DNA of 64,000 bases from Sporocytophaga sp. (GTDB lineage Bacteria > Bacteroidota > Bacteroidia > Cytophagales > Cytophagaceae): contig JANQAB010000002.1 of NCBI GenBank assembly GCA_024707265.1, positions 124,001-188,000 of the forward strand, in the 5' to 3' direction. The position numbers and the translations under genes are program-made. Shown one piece after another: positions 1-8,433 of the stretch. Numbering within the stretch: position 1 is the stretch's first letter; each line of letters starts with the position of its first letter. The notes beneath the pieces are model-generated. The model was not told the DNA's origin. It saw only the letters and a list, made by a program, of their open reading frames with translations, and made no database searches.

Positions 1-1
1 A

Positions 2-334
2 AAAGACGACACTATTGATTTTACATTATTATATTCTTTTCCGTACAAAGATAAATATTATCTAAATGTCAAATGTTCTAAATACATGGTTCAGCCTATA
101 GAGTTTGACTTAAACACTTTGCTTAATAATCCGCAAATCCAAAGTCCGACTATTGGCCCAACAAGTCATGGTATCAGTGTAACGTTAGATTTAAATTCGA
201 GATATCATTTGAATAAGGGGATGCAATTTCAAGAATCTTTTTTTGAAGAAATTCAAAATGAAATTTTTGAGATTGTAAAGAATAATAATTTACAAAATTA
301 TTTGAAAGGAGAATTATATGAGCATGTTAAATAA
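2..334 (+). CDS. Hypothetical protein, 5' end cut by window edge
   Basis: The reading frame is open from base 2, so the ATG at 86 is probably internal and the gene starts before the window. At least 110 residues are visible. I recognise no family. The fragment is a mixed alpha/beta-looking sequence with a charged helical end (residues rich in Glu, Gln and Asn before the stop) and no signal peptide or membrane segment in view. It overlaps the next gene by 17 bp, which suggests translational coupling with the two genes downstream. Function unknown. Confidence 0.6.
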   Translation, partial: KDDTIDFTLLYSFPYKDKYYLNVKCSKYMVQPIEFDLNTLLNNPQIQSPTIGPTSHGISVTLDLNSRYHLNKGMQFQESFFEEIQNEIFEIVKNNNLQNYLKGELYEHVK

Positions 335-689
335 ATCTACTACAGCAGCCATTTTAATAGGATTCAACTCTATATATAATTGTGATGTTACAGAAGCAAG
401 ACAGAAATCAGAAGTGAGTTCATCCATTGCTTTAACATTGATGACATATACTAAACCGCAAATTGATAAAGTGGAAAGTTCATTACAAAAAGAAATAGTA
501 AAAACTATTCTTAGAGCTGAAGCTTTAACGCACAATATGAATAGTACTTTTACTTCTGATTATAAGTTTTGGTCTATGGCTCAAACATTTTCCAATAGTC
601 AGATAGAACTGGACGATGATTTTGTTAAGGTATTAAACCAGGTTACTAGAAAAATTGGAAAAAAAACTCCTTCCAGAGCTAGATTTTAA
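318..689 (+). CDS. Hypothetical protein (123 aa), middle gene of a three-gene unit
   Basis: A 123-residue protein without a recognisable domain. The start at 318 is supported by an AGGAG stretch at 306-310, an unusually good ribosome-binding site for this genome; a second in-frame ATG lies at 324. The sequence looks mostly helical and soluble, with a basic C-terminus (KIGKKTPSRARF). The start lies inside the end of the upstream gene and the stop codon overlaps the next start (TAATG), so the three genes are probably co-translated. Tight overlap of small unknown genes is typical of accessory modules such as toxin-antitoxin or defence units, but nothing in the sequence proves that role. Confidence 0.6.
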   Translation: MSMLNKSTTAAILIGFNSIYNCDVTEARQKSEVSSSIALTLMTYTKPQIDKVESSLQKEIVKTILRAEALTHNMNSTFTSDYKFWSMAQTFSNSQIELDDDFVKVLNQVTRKIGKKTPSRARF

Positions 690-1342
690 TGTTAGAAAAT
701 GCAGAGCACTTTGAGCTTTTAACCAAGCATATACCTTCTTATTTAACATTAGTTGAACAAGAGAAATTGGTCAAGTGCTTGGAGGAGAATTTCCCTAATT
801 CAGATAAAGCAAATGTAGTTTATATCGAATTAGAAGACACATCACATTTTTATCAGGGAGATTTATTATTTGAGATCCCCTTTCCAGAGTTAAACCTTGA
901 AAATGGACAGTTCGAAATAAATTTTTTAACTGGATGTGTACTTTCAAATACATGTGATATCGCCCCCGAAAATAAAAGGATTGAAGAGCCTTTAATTACG
1001 ATAGCTCCAGTTATTCCTCTTGATGAATATGTAAAAGGGCTAGATCAATCCGGAATAAACCTAGATAGAATTAAAAATTTTGTTTCTGATTTAAAGTCTA
1101 ATCGAATTACTAACTTGTTGTATTTTCCAAAAATAGAGAAGGACGGTTTAGAGCTTCACCCAGAATCATTTGTTAGGTTTGACTATCCTGTGGCTTTGCC
1201 CGCTTCTTTTATTTCTAAGTTAGGCAAGGAGTATGGTGGGGATAGAATTGTATCTTTATCAAACTATGGCTTTTATTTGCTTATTTTTAAGCTTTCAATC
1301 CATTATTGTAGATTGAGAGAAGGAGTATTCAGAAATAATTAA
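689..1342 (+). CDS. Hypothetical protein (217 aa), third gene of the unit
   Basis: A 217-residue soluble protein whose ATG overlaps the previous stop codon (TAATG). I do not recognise the family with certainty. The clearest landmark is GCVLSNTCDI around residues 82-91, with C83, C89 and D90. It follows a YQGD motif at 55-58 and a segment rich in Pro and acidic residues. The pattern 'QGD ... VLSxTCD' gives the impression of a conserved fold with functional Cys/Asp residues, but this is only an impression. No signal peptide or membrane segment. No clear terminator follows; two tRNA-Asn genes on the opposite strand come next. Confidence 0.6.
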   Translation: MLENAEHFELLTKHIPSYLTLVEQEKLVKCLEENFPNSDKANVVYIELEDTSHFYQGDLLFEIPFPELNLENGQFEINFLTGCVLSNTCDIAPENKRIEEPLITIAPVIPLDEYVKGLDQSGINLDRIKNFVSDLKSNRITNLLYFPKIEKDGLELHPESFVRFDYPVALPASFISKLGKEYGGDRIVSLSNYGFYLLIFKLSIHYCRLREGVFRNN

Positions 1343-1392
1343 TGTTAATTACACATCTCTTAGGAATTGTGATAATGATTAATTGTTCTTAG

Positions 1393-1489
1393 GGAAATTA
1401 TGTATTGTATGTTCTCTCTAAGATTATCTCTTCGGTTATTTTCTCACCTTTCTCGCAAACGGAATGCAGTTTTCGGAAATTATGTATTG
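1393..1489. repeat. 15-bp direct repeat pair downstream of the three-gene unit
   Basis: The 15-mer GGAAATTATGTATTG occurs at 1393-1407 and again at 1475-1489, 82 bp apart, in the 250-bp gap between the unknown three-gene unit and the first tRNA-Asn gene. It might be a relic of an insertion boundary or chance in AT-rich DNA. Apart from this pair I see nothing coding in 1343-1561. Confidence 0.3.
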
Positions 1490-1561
1490 AATCATCTGAA
1501 GTAATAAAGTTGTAAAGAAGAAGCTTTAGAATAATCCAGCTTTAAAAATTGGGATAAAAAT

Positions 1562-1593
1562 AAAAAAAGCCCTCAGAAATTCTGAAGGCTTTT
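1562..1593 (-). terminator. Rho-independent terminator of tRNA-Asn copy 1
   Basis: Read on the minus strand directly after the tRNA, an 11-bp hairpin (AGCCTTCAGAA against TTCTGAGGGCT, one mismatch) is followed by seven T residues. Confidence 0.8.
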
Positions 1594-1594
1594 G

Positions 1595-1668
1595 CTCCCC
1601 CTGCTGGACTTGAACCAGCGACCCTCTGATTAACAGTCAGATGCTCTAACCAGCTGAGCTAAGGAGGA
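1595..1668 (-). tRNA. tRNA-Asn (anticodon GTT), copy 1
   Basis: The minus strand folds into a 74-nt cloverleaf: acceptor arms TCCTCCT and AGGGGGA, D arm with AGCTGG, anticodon stem TCTGA/TCAGA enclosing loop CTGTTAA (anticodon GTT), T arm GCTGG-TTCAAGT-CCAGC and discriminator G. CCA is not fully encoded. A second copy lies 211 bp upstream in the direction of transcription. Confidence 0.95.
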
Positions 1669-1772
1669 ATGTTATTCCCTAATAATGTATTTCGAAAAAA
1701 AACTTTCAAAACACTCAAAATTAATTATAAAGCAATTGCTTTAGATAAAGTAATTCTTGTAAAAGAATTAAT

Positions 1773-1804
1773 AAAAAAGCCTTCAGAAATTCTGAAGGCC
1801 TTTT
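1773..1804 (-). terminator. Rho-independent terminator of tRNA-Asn copy 2
   Basis: On the minus strand a hairpin GGCCTTCAGAA/TTCTGAAGGC is followed by a T run. It lies between the two tRNA-Asn genes, so each copy appears to be its own transcription unit. Confidence 0.75.
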
Positions 1805-1805
1805 G

Positions 1806-1879
1806 CTCCCCCTGCTGGACTTGAACCAGCGACCCTCTGATTAACAGTCAGATGCTCTAACCAGCTGAGCTAAGGAGGA
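1806..1879 (-). tRNA. tRNA-Asn (anticodon GTT), copy 2
   Basis: Same 74-nt cloverleaf as the copy at 1595-1668, with no difference that I can see in the mature sequence; the downstream terminator is also duplicated. The pair looks like a tandem duplication with a 211-bp period. Confidence 0.95.
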
Positions 1880-1899
1880 TTGTTATCGCTAACGGAGTG

Positions 1900-1930
1900 C
1901 AATATTAGGCGATTGGATTTAATTATGCAA
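1900..1930 (-). promoter_or_regulatory. Candidate Bacteroidota promoter for tRNA-Asn copy 2
   Basis: On the minus strand TTG (1930-1928), a 20-nt spacer and TAATATTG (1907-1900) match the Bacteroidota consensus TTG-N17-23-TAnnTTTG with one mismatch. It sits about 20 nt before the tRNA 5' end. Confidence 0.5.
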
Positions 1931-2133
1931 TACCTCATGAAATATTTTTTAAAATATTTTTTAACTCATTAATAATGAGGGTTACTTTTGCCAGTTCAGA
2001 TTGAAAAAAAAGCAGATGTGTCAGAATGTCTTGTGTTTAATCAGAAAATAAGGTTAAATAAGCCAATTTGTCATTGAGTTCTTTCTGAGAAAATGACTGG
2101 CATATTTTTTTCTAATTGTCTATTAAATCAAAA

Positions 2134-2586
2134 ATGGAAAAAATTATGACACTACTAGTAAAAGAAAACAGAGAAAAAGATTTCACTCCAAAATCATTTT
2201 CAGATTTTATAGATAGCTTTTTTAATGAAGCATCAGCCATACAAAGCAATCAGGCAAAATATTTTTCTCCCAAAGCGGATATATTAGAAGCAGATAAAGA
2301 ATTTCAGATTCAGCTGGCTTTGCCAGGACTTAAGAAGGAAGATATCAAAGTTGACTTTCAAGAGAAAAGATTAACTGTAAGTGGGGAGAGAAAAGCTGAA
2401 TTTAAAGATCAAGGAAAAAAGGTGCATGTTTTGGGAACTGCTTACGGGCAATTTCACAAATCTTTTGTTTTGCCTGATGAAATTTCGCATGAAAATATTC
2501 AGGCAGAGTTTAAGGATGGGATTTTATTCATTACAATACCAAAAGCTGAAAAAGTTGAAAAGAAATCAGTGATTGAAGTGAAATAA
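2134..2586 (+). CDS. Hsp20/alpha-crystallin family small heat shock protein
   Basis: A small heat shock protein that would hold unfolding proteins in the cytoplasm. The alpha-crystallin domain spans most of the C-terminal two thirds: it opens with PKADILEADKEFQIQLALPG, contains the conserved KKEDIKV and GERK motifs, and ends with the family hallmark region FKDGILFITIPK. The frame is open further upstream to a TTG at 2116, but an ATG at 2134 or 2146 is the likely start; the version beginning MTLLVKEN resembles other Bacteroidota members. About 150 residues is the usual length. It is a single-gene unit followed by a strong terminator; no heat-shock operator could be identified. Confidence 0.9.
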   Translation: MEKIMTLLVKENREKDFTPKSFSDFIDSFFNEASAIQSNQAKYFSPKADILEADKEFQIQLALPGLKKEDIKVDFQEKRLTVSGERKAEFKDQGKKVHVLGTAYGQFHKSFVLPDEISHENIQAEFKDGILFITIPKAEKVEKKSVIEVK

Positions 2587-2593
2587 TTGGATT

Positions 2594-2630
2594 AAAATCC
2601 GGAGATAAATTTTAATCTCCGGATTTTTTT
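2594..2630 (+). terminator. Rho-independent terminator after hsp20
   Basis: A 13-bp perfect stem (AAAATCCGGAGAT with ATCTCCGGATTTT) is followed by a T run. Confidence 0.85.
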
Positions 2631-2693
2631 AGTTAAAATACTTGTTGCACTTTTTCGTTAACGAGAAACAACTCTCAATTTTCTAAACTAAGT

Positions 2694-4205
2694 ATGAAAG
2701 CAAAACACATTATTATTTTGGCTCTTGTCACGTCTTTGCTTGGTGGAGCCGTATCAATTTTCGGATATAAATATCTGATCGGAGAAAAGTATATTTATTC
2801 TGTACAGAACAGACCCCCTGCTGTTCTTTCAAATTATTCTGCTGATACAACTTCGGTAGTAGTGCCTGAAGGGCTTAACTTTATTCATGCTGCTGATGCT
2901 GCAAGGCCTGCAGTCGTGCATATTAAGACTTCTTATGAGCCCAAAAATCAGGGACAGTCAAGAGTTTATCCGGGCGGACCAATGGATCAGATGTTGAAGG
3001 AGTTTTTTGGAGATGGATTTTCAATGCCAGAGGGTAATTATCAGAATGGTGCGCCTCGCGAAGCATCGGGATCAGGAGTGATCATCTCTGCTGATGGTTA
3101 TATCATAACCAACAATCACGTTGTAGAAAATGCAGATAATATAGAAGTTGTTCTCAATGACAAAAGAAGCTTCACCGGAAAACTTATTGGAACAGATCCT
3201 TCAACTGATTTGGCTCTTGTCAAAATAGAAGAGAAAGATCTGCCTACTGTAACTTATGGTAATTCAGATAATGTAAAAATCGGTGAGTGGGTGTTAGCGG
3301 TAGGTAATCCGTTTAATCTTACTTCGACTGTTACAGCTGGTATTGTAAGTGCTAAAGCCAGAAATATCAATATTCTGAAAAGCAAGGACAATCTGGCCAT
3401 AGAATCTTTTATTCAAACAGATGCTGTGGTAAATCCTGGAAACAGTGGGGGGGCTCTTGTTAATCTTAGAGGAGAGCTGATAGGCATTAATACCGCTATT
3501 GCATCTCCTACAGGTTCGTATGCTGGTTATTCTTTTGCTGTGCCAGTAGCATTGGTAAAGAAAGTGATAAAAGACCTTGCTGAATATGGAACTGTTCAAA
3601 GAGCATTACTTGGAGTGAGTATAATGGAGATTAATTCAACTCTCGCAAAAGAGAAGGGACTTAAAGATGTTACAGGAGTTTATGTAGCTTCTGTAAATCA
3701 GTCAAGCGCTGCAGAAAAAGCAGGTTTAAAAGAAGGTGATGTAATTACTCATGTGAACCAGGTTCCTGTAAATTCTTCAGCTTCATTGCAGGAAAATGTG
3801 GCAAGATTCCGTCCTGGTGATAAAATTAAAGTAAAGTTTGTACGCGATGGAAAAGAGCAAGAAGCTGATGCTGTACTTATGAATACCAAAGGAAATACAG
3901 CGCTTGTGAAGAAAGAAGAAATCACGGCTTCATCAAAATCTGTTGGAGCCAGCTTGATTGACCTATCAAAAGAAGAAATGAAAAAATTGCGTATTGATGG
4001 AGGAGCAAAGGTTACTAAGTTGCTTCCTGGTAAATTCAAAGAAGCAGGTATTAAAGAAGGCTTCATTATTACTTCAATAGACAAACAGAAGGTTAAAAAT
4101 GCAGAAGATTTGATGCACTATCTTGATAGCAATAAATCTGAAGGTACGCTTATTGGAGGTATTTATCCGAACGGACAAAAAGCCTACTACGCAGTTGCGT
4201 GGTAA
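2694..4205 (+). CDS. Do/HtrA (DegP/DegQ-like) periplasmic serine protease
   Basis: A 503-residue trypsin-like protease/chaperone for misfolded envelope proteins. An N-terminal hydrophobic segment (about residues 5-25) acts as signal or anchor. The catalytic triad is visible: H142 in TNNHVV, D172 in STDLALVKI and S251 in NPGNSGGAL. Two PDZ domains follow: the first, around residues 300-395, carries LLGVSI and AGLKEGDVI; the second is at about 420-500. The region at 80-125, rich in Gly, Pro and Met, looks like the flexible LA loop of DegP-type proteases. The gene stands alone with its own terminator. Confidence 0.93.
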   Translation: MKAKHIIILALVTSLLGGAVSIFGYKYLIGEKYIYSVQNRPPAVLSNYSADTTSVVVPEGLNFIHAADAARPAVVHIKTSYEPKNQGQSRVYPGGPMDQMLKEFFGDGFSMPEGNYQNGAPREASGSGVIISADGYIITNNHVVENADNIEVVLNDKRSFTGKLIGTDPSTDLALVKIEEKDLPTVTYGNSDNVKIGEWVLAVGNPFNLTSTVTAGIVSAKARNINILKSKDNLAIESFIQTDAVVNPGNSGGALVNLRGELIGINTAIASPTGSYAGYSFAVPVALVKKVIKDLAEYGTVQRALLGVSIMEINSTLAKEKGLKDVTGVYVASVNQSSAAEKAGLKEGDVITHVNQVPVNSSASLQENVARFRPGDKIKVKFVRDGKEQEADAVLMNTKGNTALVKKEEITASSKSVGASLIDLSKEEMKKLRIDGGAKVTKLLPGKFKEAGIKEGFIITSIDKQKVKNAEDLMHYLDSNKSEGTLIGGIYPNGQKAYYAVAW

Positions 4206-4231
4206 GAGTTTGGATTACTAACAAATAATTT

Positions 4232-4264
4232 GAAAGGCGCCGAATAAGCGCCTTTCTTTTTTTG
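4232..4264 (+). terminator. Rho-independent terminator after the HtrA gene
   Basis: Nine-base-pair perfect stem (GAAAGGCGC with GCGCCTTTC) followed by TTTTTTTG. Confidence 0.85.
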
Positions 4265-4334
4265 TTTTACTTTAAAATCAAAACAATTTTTTACAGATTA
4301 GCATTTATATTGGTCAATCGAAAATTCTTCATTA

Positions 4335-5904
4335 ATGAAACTGAATTTAAAAGGAGCAGAAAAAATAGACTTTGCAGGGATCTTGTCAGAACTGGGTTTA
4401 AAAAATATCAATCCAGCTTTCAGTACAGGAAAATCGGATGCAGGAAAAGGTAAAAGGACGATAAAAGAGATATTTTCACCTGTAGATGGTGGGTCAATAT
4501 CCAAAGTATATTTCGCAAATGATGAAGATTATGAACATGTAATTGTAACAGCGCAAAAAGCTTTTGAAGAATGGAGGCAATGGCCTGCTCCGAAAAAGAG
4601 GAGAGATTGTAAGGCAGATAGGAAACAAGTTACGTGAGCATAAAGACGCTTTGGGGAAATTGGTAACCTGGGAAACAGGTAAAATCATGCAAGAAGGATG
4701 GGGAGAGGTGCAGGAGATGATTGATATCTGTGACCTGGCAGTCGGTCTGTCAAGACAGCTTCATGGATTTACAATGCATTCAGAACGTCCAGAGCACAGA
4801 ATGTACGATCAATATCATCCGCTTGGGCTGGTTGGAATTATTTCCGCATTTAATTTTCCGGTAGCTGTGTGGTCCTGGAATGCCATGCTCGCTGTAGTTT
4901 GCGGGGATGTATGTATATGGAAACCATCTGAAAAAACTCCTCTCACAGCGGTGGCTTGTCAGAATATAATCAAGCAAGTACTTAAGGAAAATCAGGTTCC
5001 GGAAGGTGTATTTAGTTACATCATCGGAGGAGCAGAGATTGGCGCAAAGCTCTCTGAAGATACAAGGATACCTCTTATTTCAGCTACAGGTTCAACCAGG
5101 ATGGGTAAGAAGGTCGGAGAAAAGGTTGGTGCAAGACTTGGAAGATCTTTACTGGAGCTGGGTGGAAATAACGCTATTATAGTAACTGAAAAAGCTGATC
5201 TTGATCTGGCAATCAGAGCGATTGTATTTGGGGCAGTGGGTACATGTGGTCAGAGGTGTACTACTACAAGAAGGGTAATCGTGCATGAAAATGTCTATGA
5301 TGTTTTAAAAAGAAGGTTGAAGAAGATTTATAATGATTTGCCGATTGGTAATCCATTTAAGCAGGGTATATTAGTCGGACCACTGATTGATCAGGCTGCA
5401 ACAGAAAATTATCTTGCCGCACTTAAAAGAGTTGTGAAGGAAGGAGGGAAACTTATAACAGGGGGAACCGTAATTGAAAGCAAGGAATTCAAAACAGGCA
5501 CTTATGTAAATCCTGCTTTGGTAGAGGCAAAGAATGAGTTTCCTACAGTTCAGGAAGAAACATTTGCTCCTATTCTATACATGATTAAATATTCAGGTCC
5601 GGTGACAGAAGCTATAAGAATTCAGAATGATGTGAAACAAGGGTTATCTTCATCCATTTTTTCAAATGATATAAGAGAAACCGAAACATTTCTTTCTCAT
5701 TTTGGTTCTGATTGTGGTATCGCCAACGTGAACATAGGAACCTCCGGCGCAGAAATTGGCGGAGCATTTGGAGGAGAGAAAGAGACAGGTGGAGGAAGAG
5801 AATCAGGATCAGATGCGTGGAAAATTTATATGCGAAGACAAACCAATACAATCAATTTTAGCTCAAAACTTCCTCTGGCTCAAGGGATAAAGTTTGATTT
5901 ATAA
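4335..5904 (+). pseudogene. ALDH7-type aldehyde dehydrogenase (aminoadipate-semialdehyde type), frameshifted
   Basis: Two overlapping frames together encode one aldehyde dehydrogenase. The first frame runs from 4335 and stops at 4637. The second continues with RGEIVRQIGNKL and runs to 5904. Removing one A from the A5 run at 4593-4597 joins them into a 522-residue protein. Family 7 members (antiquitin, AmaB) oxidise alpha-aminoadipic semialdehyde/piperideine-6-carboxylate in lysine catabolism. Supporting motifs are the nucleotide-binding GIISAFNFPVAVWSWN, the glutamate motif LLELGGNN and the catalytic cysteine in GTCGQRCTTTRR. No lysine-degradation neighbour is seen, so the substrate is inferred from family resemblance. 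The shift may be a sequencing indel rather than true inactivation. Confidence 0.85.
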
Positions 5905-5984
5905 GTATTTAAATAAAATTATTGTTTTGAAGTGTCTATTTTGTTTTTAATTTAGCGAGATATTTAAAAAAGTTAAGATTTTTT

Positions 5985-6398
5985 ATGGCTTCCAATGGAA
6001 AGAAGTATTACGCTGTAATGCTTGTTGATGACAACGAAATCGATAATCTAATCAATCAGAAGATGATTGAAGCCGCAAATATTTGCGAACACATTTTCGT
6101 ACATTCGGGAGCAAAGAGCGCTATAGAGTTTTTGAAAAATATTGAAAAACTCGCGAAAGGCCCGCTGGATCTTTATCTTCCTGAAATTATTTTTCTGGAT
6201 ATTGATATGCCTCTAATGGATGGTTTTCAATTTCTGGATGAATTTGAAAAGTTGAGCGACAGTATTAAAGCCCACAGCAAGGTGATCATGCTTACTTCAT
6301 CTCTGAATCCACAGGATATGAATAAGGCGAAGAAAAATCAATATGTTTTAAAGTATATAAATAAGCCACTAACTCAGGAGAATCTAAAAAAACTTTAG
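5985..6398 (+). CDS. Single-domain response regulator (CheY/Rcp1-like)
   Basis: A 137-residue receiver domain with no output domain. It keeps the acidic pocket D15-D16 (LVDDNEID), the phosphoacceptor D72 (FLDIDMP, followed by MDGFQFL), the switch Thr in MLTSS and the conserved Lys in NKPL. Such stand-alone receivers relay phosphate or act by protein-protein contact. No histidine kinase lies beside it, so the partner is unknown. The stop codon is embedded in an 11-bp hairpin, and the next gene converges from the other side. Confidence 0.92.
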   Translation: MASNGKKYYAVMLVDDNEIDNLINQKMIEAANICEHIFVHSGAKSAIEFLKNIEKLAKGPLDLYLPEIIFLDIDMPLMDGFQFLDEFEKLSDSIKAHSKVIMLTSSLNPQDMNKAKKNQYVLKYINKPLTQENLKKL

Positions 6399-6404
6399 AT
6401 TCTC
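6378..6404. terminator. Hairpin between convergent genes, spanning a stop codon
   Basis: Perfect 11-bp inverted repeat (GAGAATCTAAA with TTTAGATTCTC). The stop codon of the response regulator lies within it and the converging gene ends one base beyond it. There is no long T tail on either strand, so termination is only probable. Confidence 0.4.
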
Positions 6405-7844
6405 TTAAGTTAATCTGTTTATAAAGTCCTCATCCAGCTTCAGATATTTCAATGGTGAGAAATACGGAGGGTTGATGGCTTTAATTTTTTGTATGTATCC
6501 GTGAATCTTACCTGACTTACTCTTCTTCACATCATTTAAAGATGTTTTTAATATTTTAGTAAACAACAGGATGTGTGCACAATTACCTTTACCTAATAAT
6601 CTTACCTGGCGCTGAATACTATTTACAAGCTGATTGAATAAATCATAATCCTTCATCAGACAATATTGTAAAGCAAGGAATAGCTTTATCTCTAATTGAG
6701 TGTATGGATATTTTTTCAGACTCAGATCATTCAGCATGTTATTTACATATTTTGCAGCCTCGTCATACTTGTCTCCATAGTAACAGGATATAGCACGGTA
6801 AAGCACATAAATGATATACTGCGGAATATTATTTTTGTCGATATCAAAATCTTCGAAAATGGATTTATTTTCTTCGTATAGTAAATTCTCATTTTCAAGA
6901 CGCATGTGTCTTTCCAGTTTTGTCAGAAGGAACTGGGGGGTAAAAGTATACAGGTTGTAATTTGAAATAAAGATTGCTGCAGTCTCATTTACCTCTTCAT
7001 AATATTTTTCAGCTTTTCTGTATACCGCAACATTGGTATAATATTCAAGCTTCAAATATTCAAAAACCAGCTTTAAATGATAATAGATCGGATCAAGGTA
7101 ATAGGAGTCGAAGATATTCTGAACCTTGTCAAATATATCTTCAATAGGATCCTGCTGGCCCTCAGAATTAATGCTCTTTTCTACAAATAACCAATGGTAG
7201 ATATTCAGGCATGACATGTAGATATAAAGACGGTGAGATTGATAAAGATTGGAAACATTTTCCAGCTCTTTTTTCAATAGTGTCAACCCCAATTTCTCCG
7301 TCTCGTCGTAAGTGAGAAAATATATTCCCAGTTTCTTAAAGTACTCTGCAAGAAGGTCTTCTGCTTTGTCAACGGCAAGCATATAGGCCACGTGCCTGTT
7401 GTATAGCTGAGAATAGTTAAATTGATCAGGGCTGTTGATCTGAAGTTTTTTCAGGGTCTTATAAATGATCGTCAACTCGTTGGAAAGGTCATAATCGAGC
7501 AATTCTTTTTCGAGTTTTCTTAATGTCGCAAGCGCAATCGCTTTCTTTTTGGTAAAAACTATTTCATTGATGGTGGCTACTTTTTTCAGAAGGGTAGTCC
7601 TGGGACTTTCCATCTGATGAAGTAAATATTCCTCAATTTTTTGATTTAGTCTGGAGCGTAAAGTGTAATATGCATTGGTATTAACATCCAACTCCTCCAT
7701 TATTTTTGTGTCAGATAATTGCTTTTCCCTCATAAATTTGAGGAGATAAGCTGACTTTTCCGCGTTACTTTCAATCAGGGAATCATAAATAGAATTATAA
7801 TCCTTGGGTGAAAGCTGTTTTATAATATTCTTGAGCTTTGACAT
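6405..7844 (-). CDS. Hypothetical helical (TPR-like) protein with HTH-like N-terminus
   Basis: A 479-residue cytoplasmic protein without signal peptide or membrane segment. Residues about 35-75 (SDTKIMEELDVNTNAYYTLRSRL) have the shape of a helix-turn-helix or small helical bundle. The remainder is a long series of Leu/Tyr-rich amphipathic helices resembling degenerate tetratricopeptide repeats. I do not recognise a named family. It converges on the response regulator gene with only 6 bp between stops, which might reflect functional pairing or chance. Its start is set by the ATG at 7844; the next in-frame upstream region is not coding. Confidence 0.75.
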   Translation of the reverse strand: MSKLKNIIKQLSPKDYNSIYDSLIESNAEKSAYLLKFMREKQLSDTKIMEELDVNTNAYYTLRSRLNQKIEEYLLHQMESPRTTLLKKVATINEIVFTKKKAIALATLRKLEKELLDYDLSNELTIIYKTLKKLQINSPDQFNYSQLYNRHVAYMLAVDKAEDLLAEYFKKLGIYFLTYDETEKLGLTLLKKELENVSNLYQSHRLYIYMSCLNIYHWLFVEKSINSEGQQDPIEDIFDKVQNIFDSYYLDPIYYHLKLVFEYLKLEYYTNVAVYRKAEKYYEEVNETAAIFISNYNLYTFTPQFLLTKLERHMRLENENLLYEENKSIFEDFDIDKNNIPQYIIYVLYRAISCYYGDKYDEAAKYVNNMLNDLSLKKYPYTQLEIKLFLALQYCLMKDYDLFNQLVNSIQRQVRLLGKGNCAHILLFTKILKTSLNDVKKSKSGKIHGYIQKIKAINPPYFSPLKYLKLDEDFINRLT

Positions 7845-8285
7845 TTGATTTTCCTGGGGGATAAGGATGTTATCACGCTTAAACTGGTCAAATCTACTAA
7901 AAAAAACATCGACTGGAAAGAGAAAAACCTTTAAAAGTTACATTTTTAAGGTTGAAATAGAAAGTTCCAGGAAGAATGTAATTTTTAGAAAATGAAATAA
8001 TAGAAATTAAAGTAAGAAAACACCGTGAAAATGAGTTATGTAAGATTGGTGTAATGGCATCTTTTGCAAATAATCTCATAAAAATATTAACGTACAATAA
8101 TTTAGATATTATTTTTTTTATACGCTTAAAAATGAAAAAAGATAACAACGTCTGAAATTTAAATTTCAAGTGAAGCTGAAAATGTCACTTTTTTTAAAAT
8201 GGAAATTAAGAATTCTGAAAGGTCAATTATAAAAATAGTATAATTCAGTGTGCAAAAACTGCCAGGTTGGGTTTGTTAAAAAAAT
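7845..8285. other. AT-rich intergenic region
   Basis: About 440 bp without a convincing gene. A TAGATTTG box on the minus strand (7896-7889) matches the -7 consensus TAnnTTTG and could serve the 479-residue gene, although no TTG lies at the right distance. An imperfect 11-bp inverted repeat (AACCTTTAAAA/TTTTTAAGGTT) lies near 7928-7955. A 90-codon minus-strand frame at 7897-8169 has poor, low-complexity coding character. Confidence 0.5.
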
Positions 8286-8313
8286 AAAAGCCCCTGAACT
8301 TCAGGAGCTTTTT
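8286..8313 (-). terminator. Rho-independent terminator of tRNA-Ala
   Basis: On the minus strand, hairpin AAAAGCTCCTGAA/TTCAGGGGCTTTT with a loop of few bases and a T-rich tail follows the tRNA directly. Confidence 0.75.
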
Positions 8314-8314
8314 G

Positions 8315-8389
<75 letters not shown>

Positions 8390-8397
8390 TTGCGCTG

Positions 8398-8426
8398 CAA
8401 ATATATTAAAAAGGTAGAATAAACAA
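8398..8426 (-). promoter_or_regulatory. Bacteroidota-type promoter of tRNA-Ala
   Basis: On the minus strand TTG (8426-8424), an 18-nt spacer and TATATTTG (8405-8398) fit the consensus TTG-N17-23-TAnnTTTG exactly. The expected transcription start falls close to the tRNA 5' end at 8388. Confidence 0.65.
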
Positions 8427-8433
8427 GTAATCT

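Noticed and set aside
2116..2133. TTG start for the Hsp20 gene
   Set aside because: Unlike obgE, here an in-frame ATG closer to the conserved N-terminus is available, so the upstream TTG is not needed.
7897..8169. 90-codon minus-strand frame in the gap upstream of tRNA-Ala
   Set aside because: Low-complexity Phe/Lys/Ile-rich translation in AT-rich DNA, no ribosome-binding site, no domain; most likely random.
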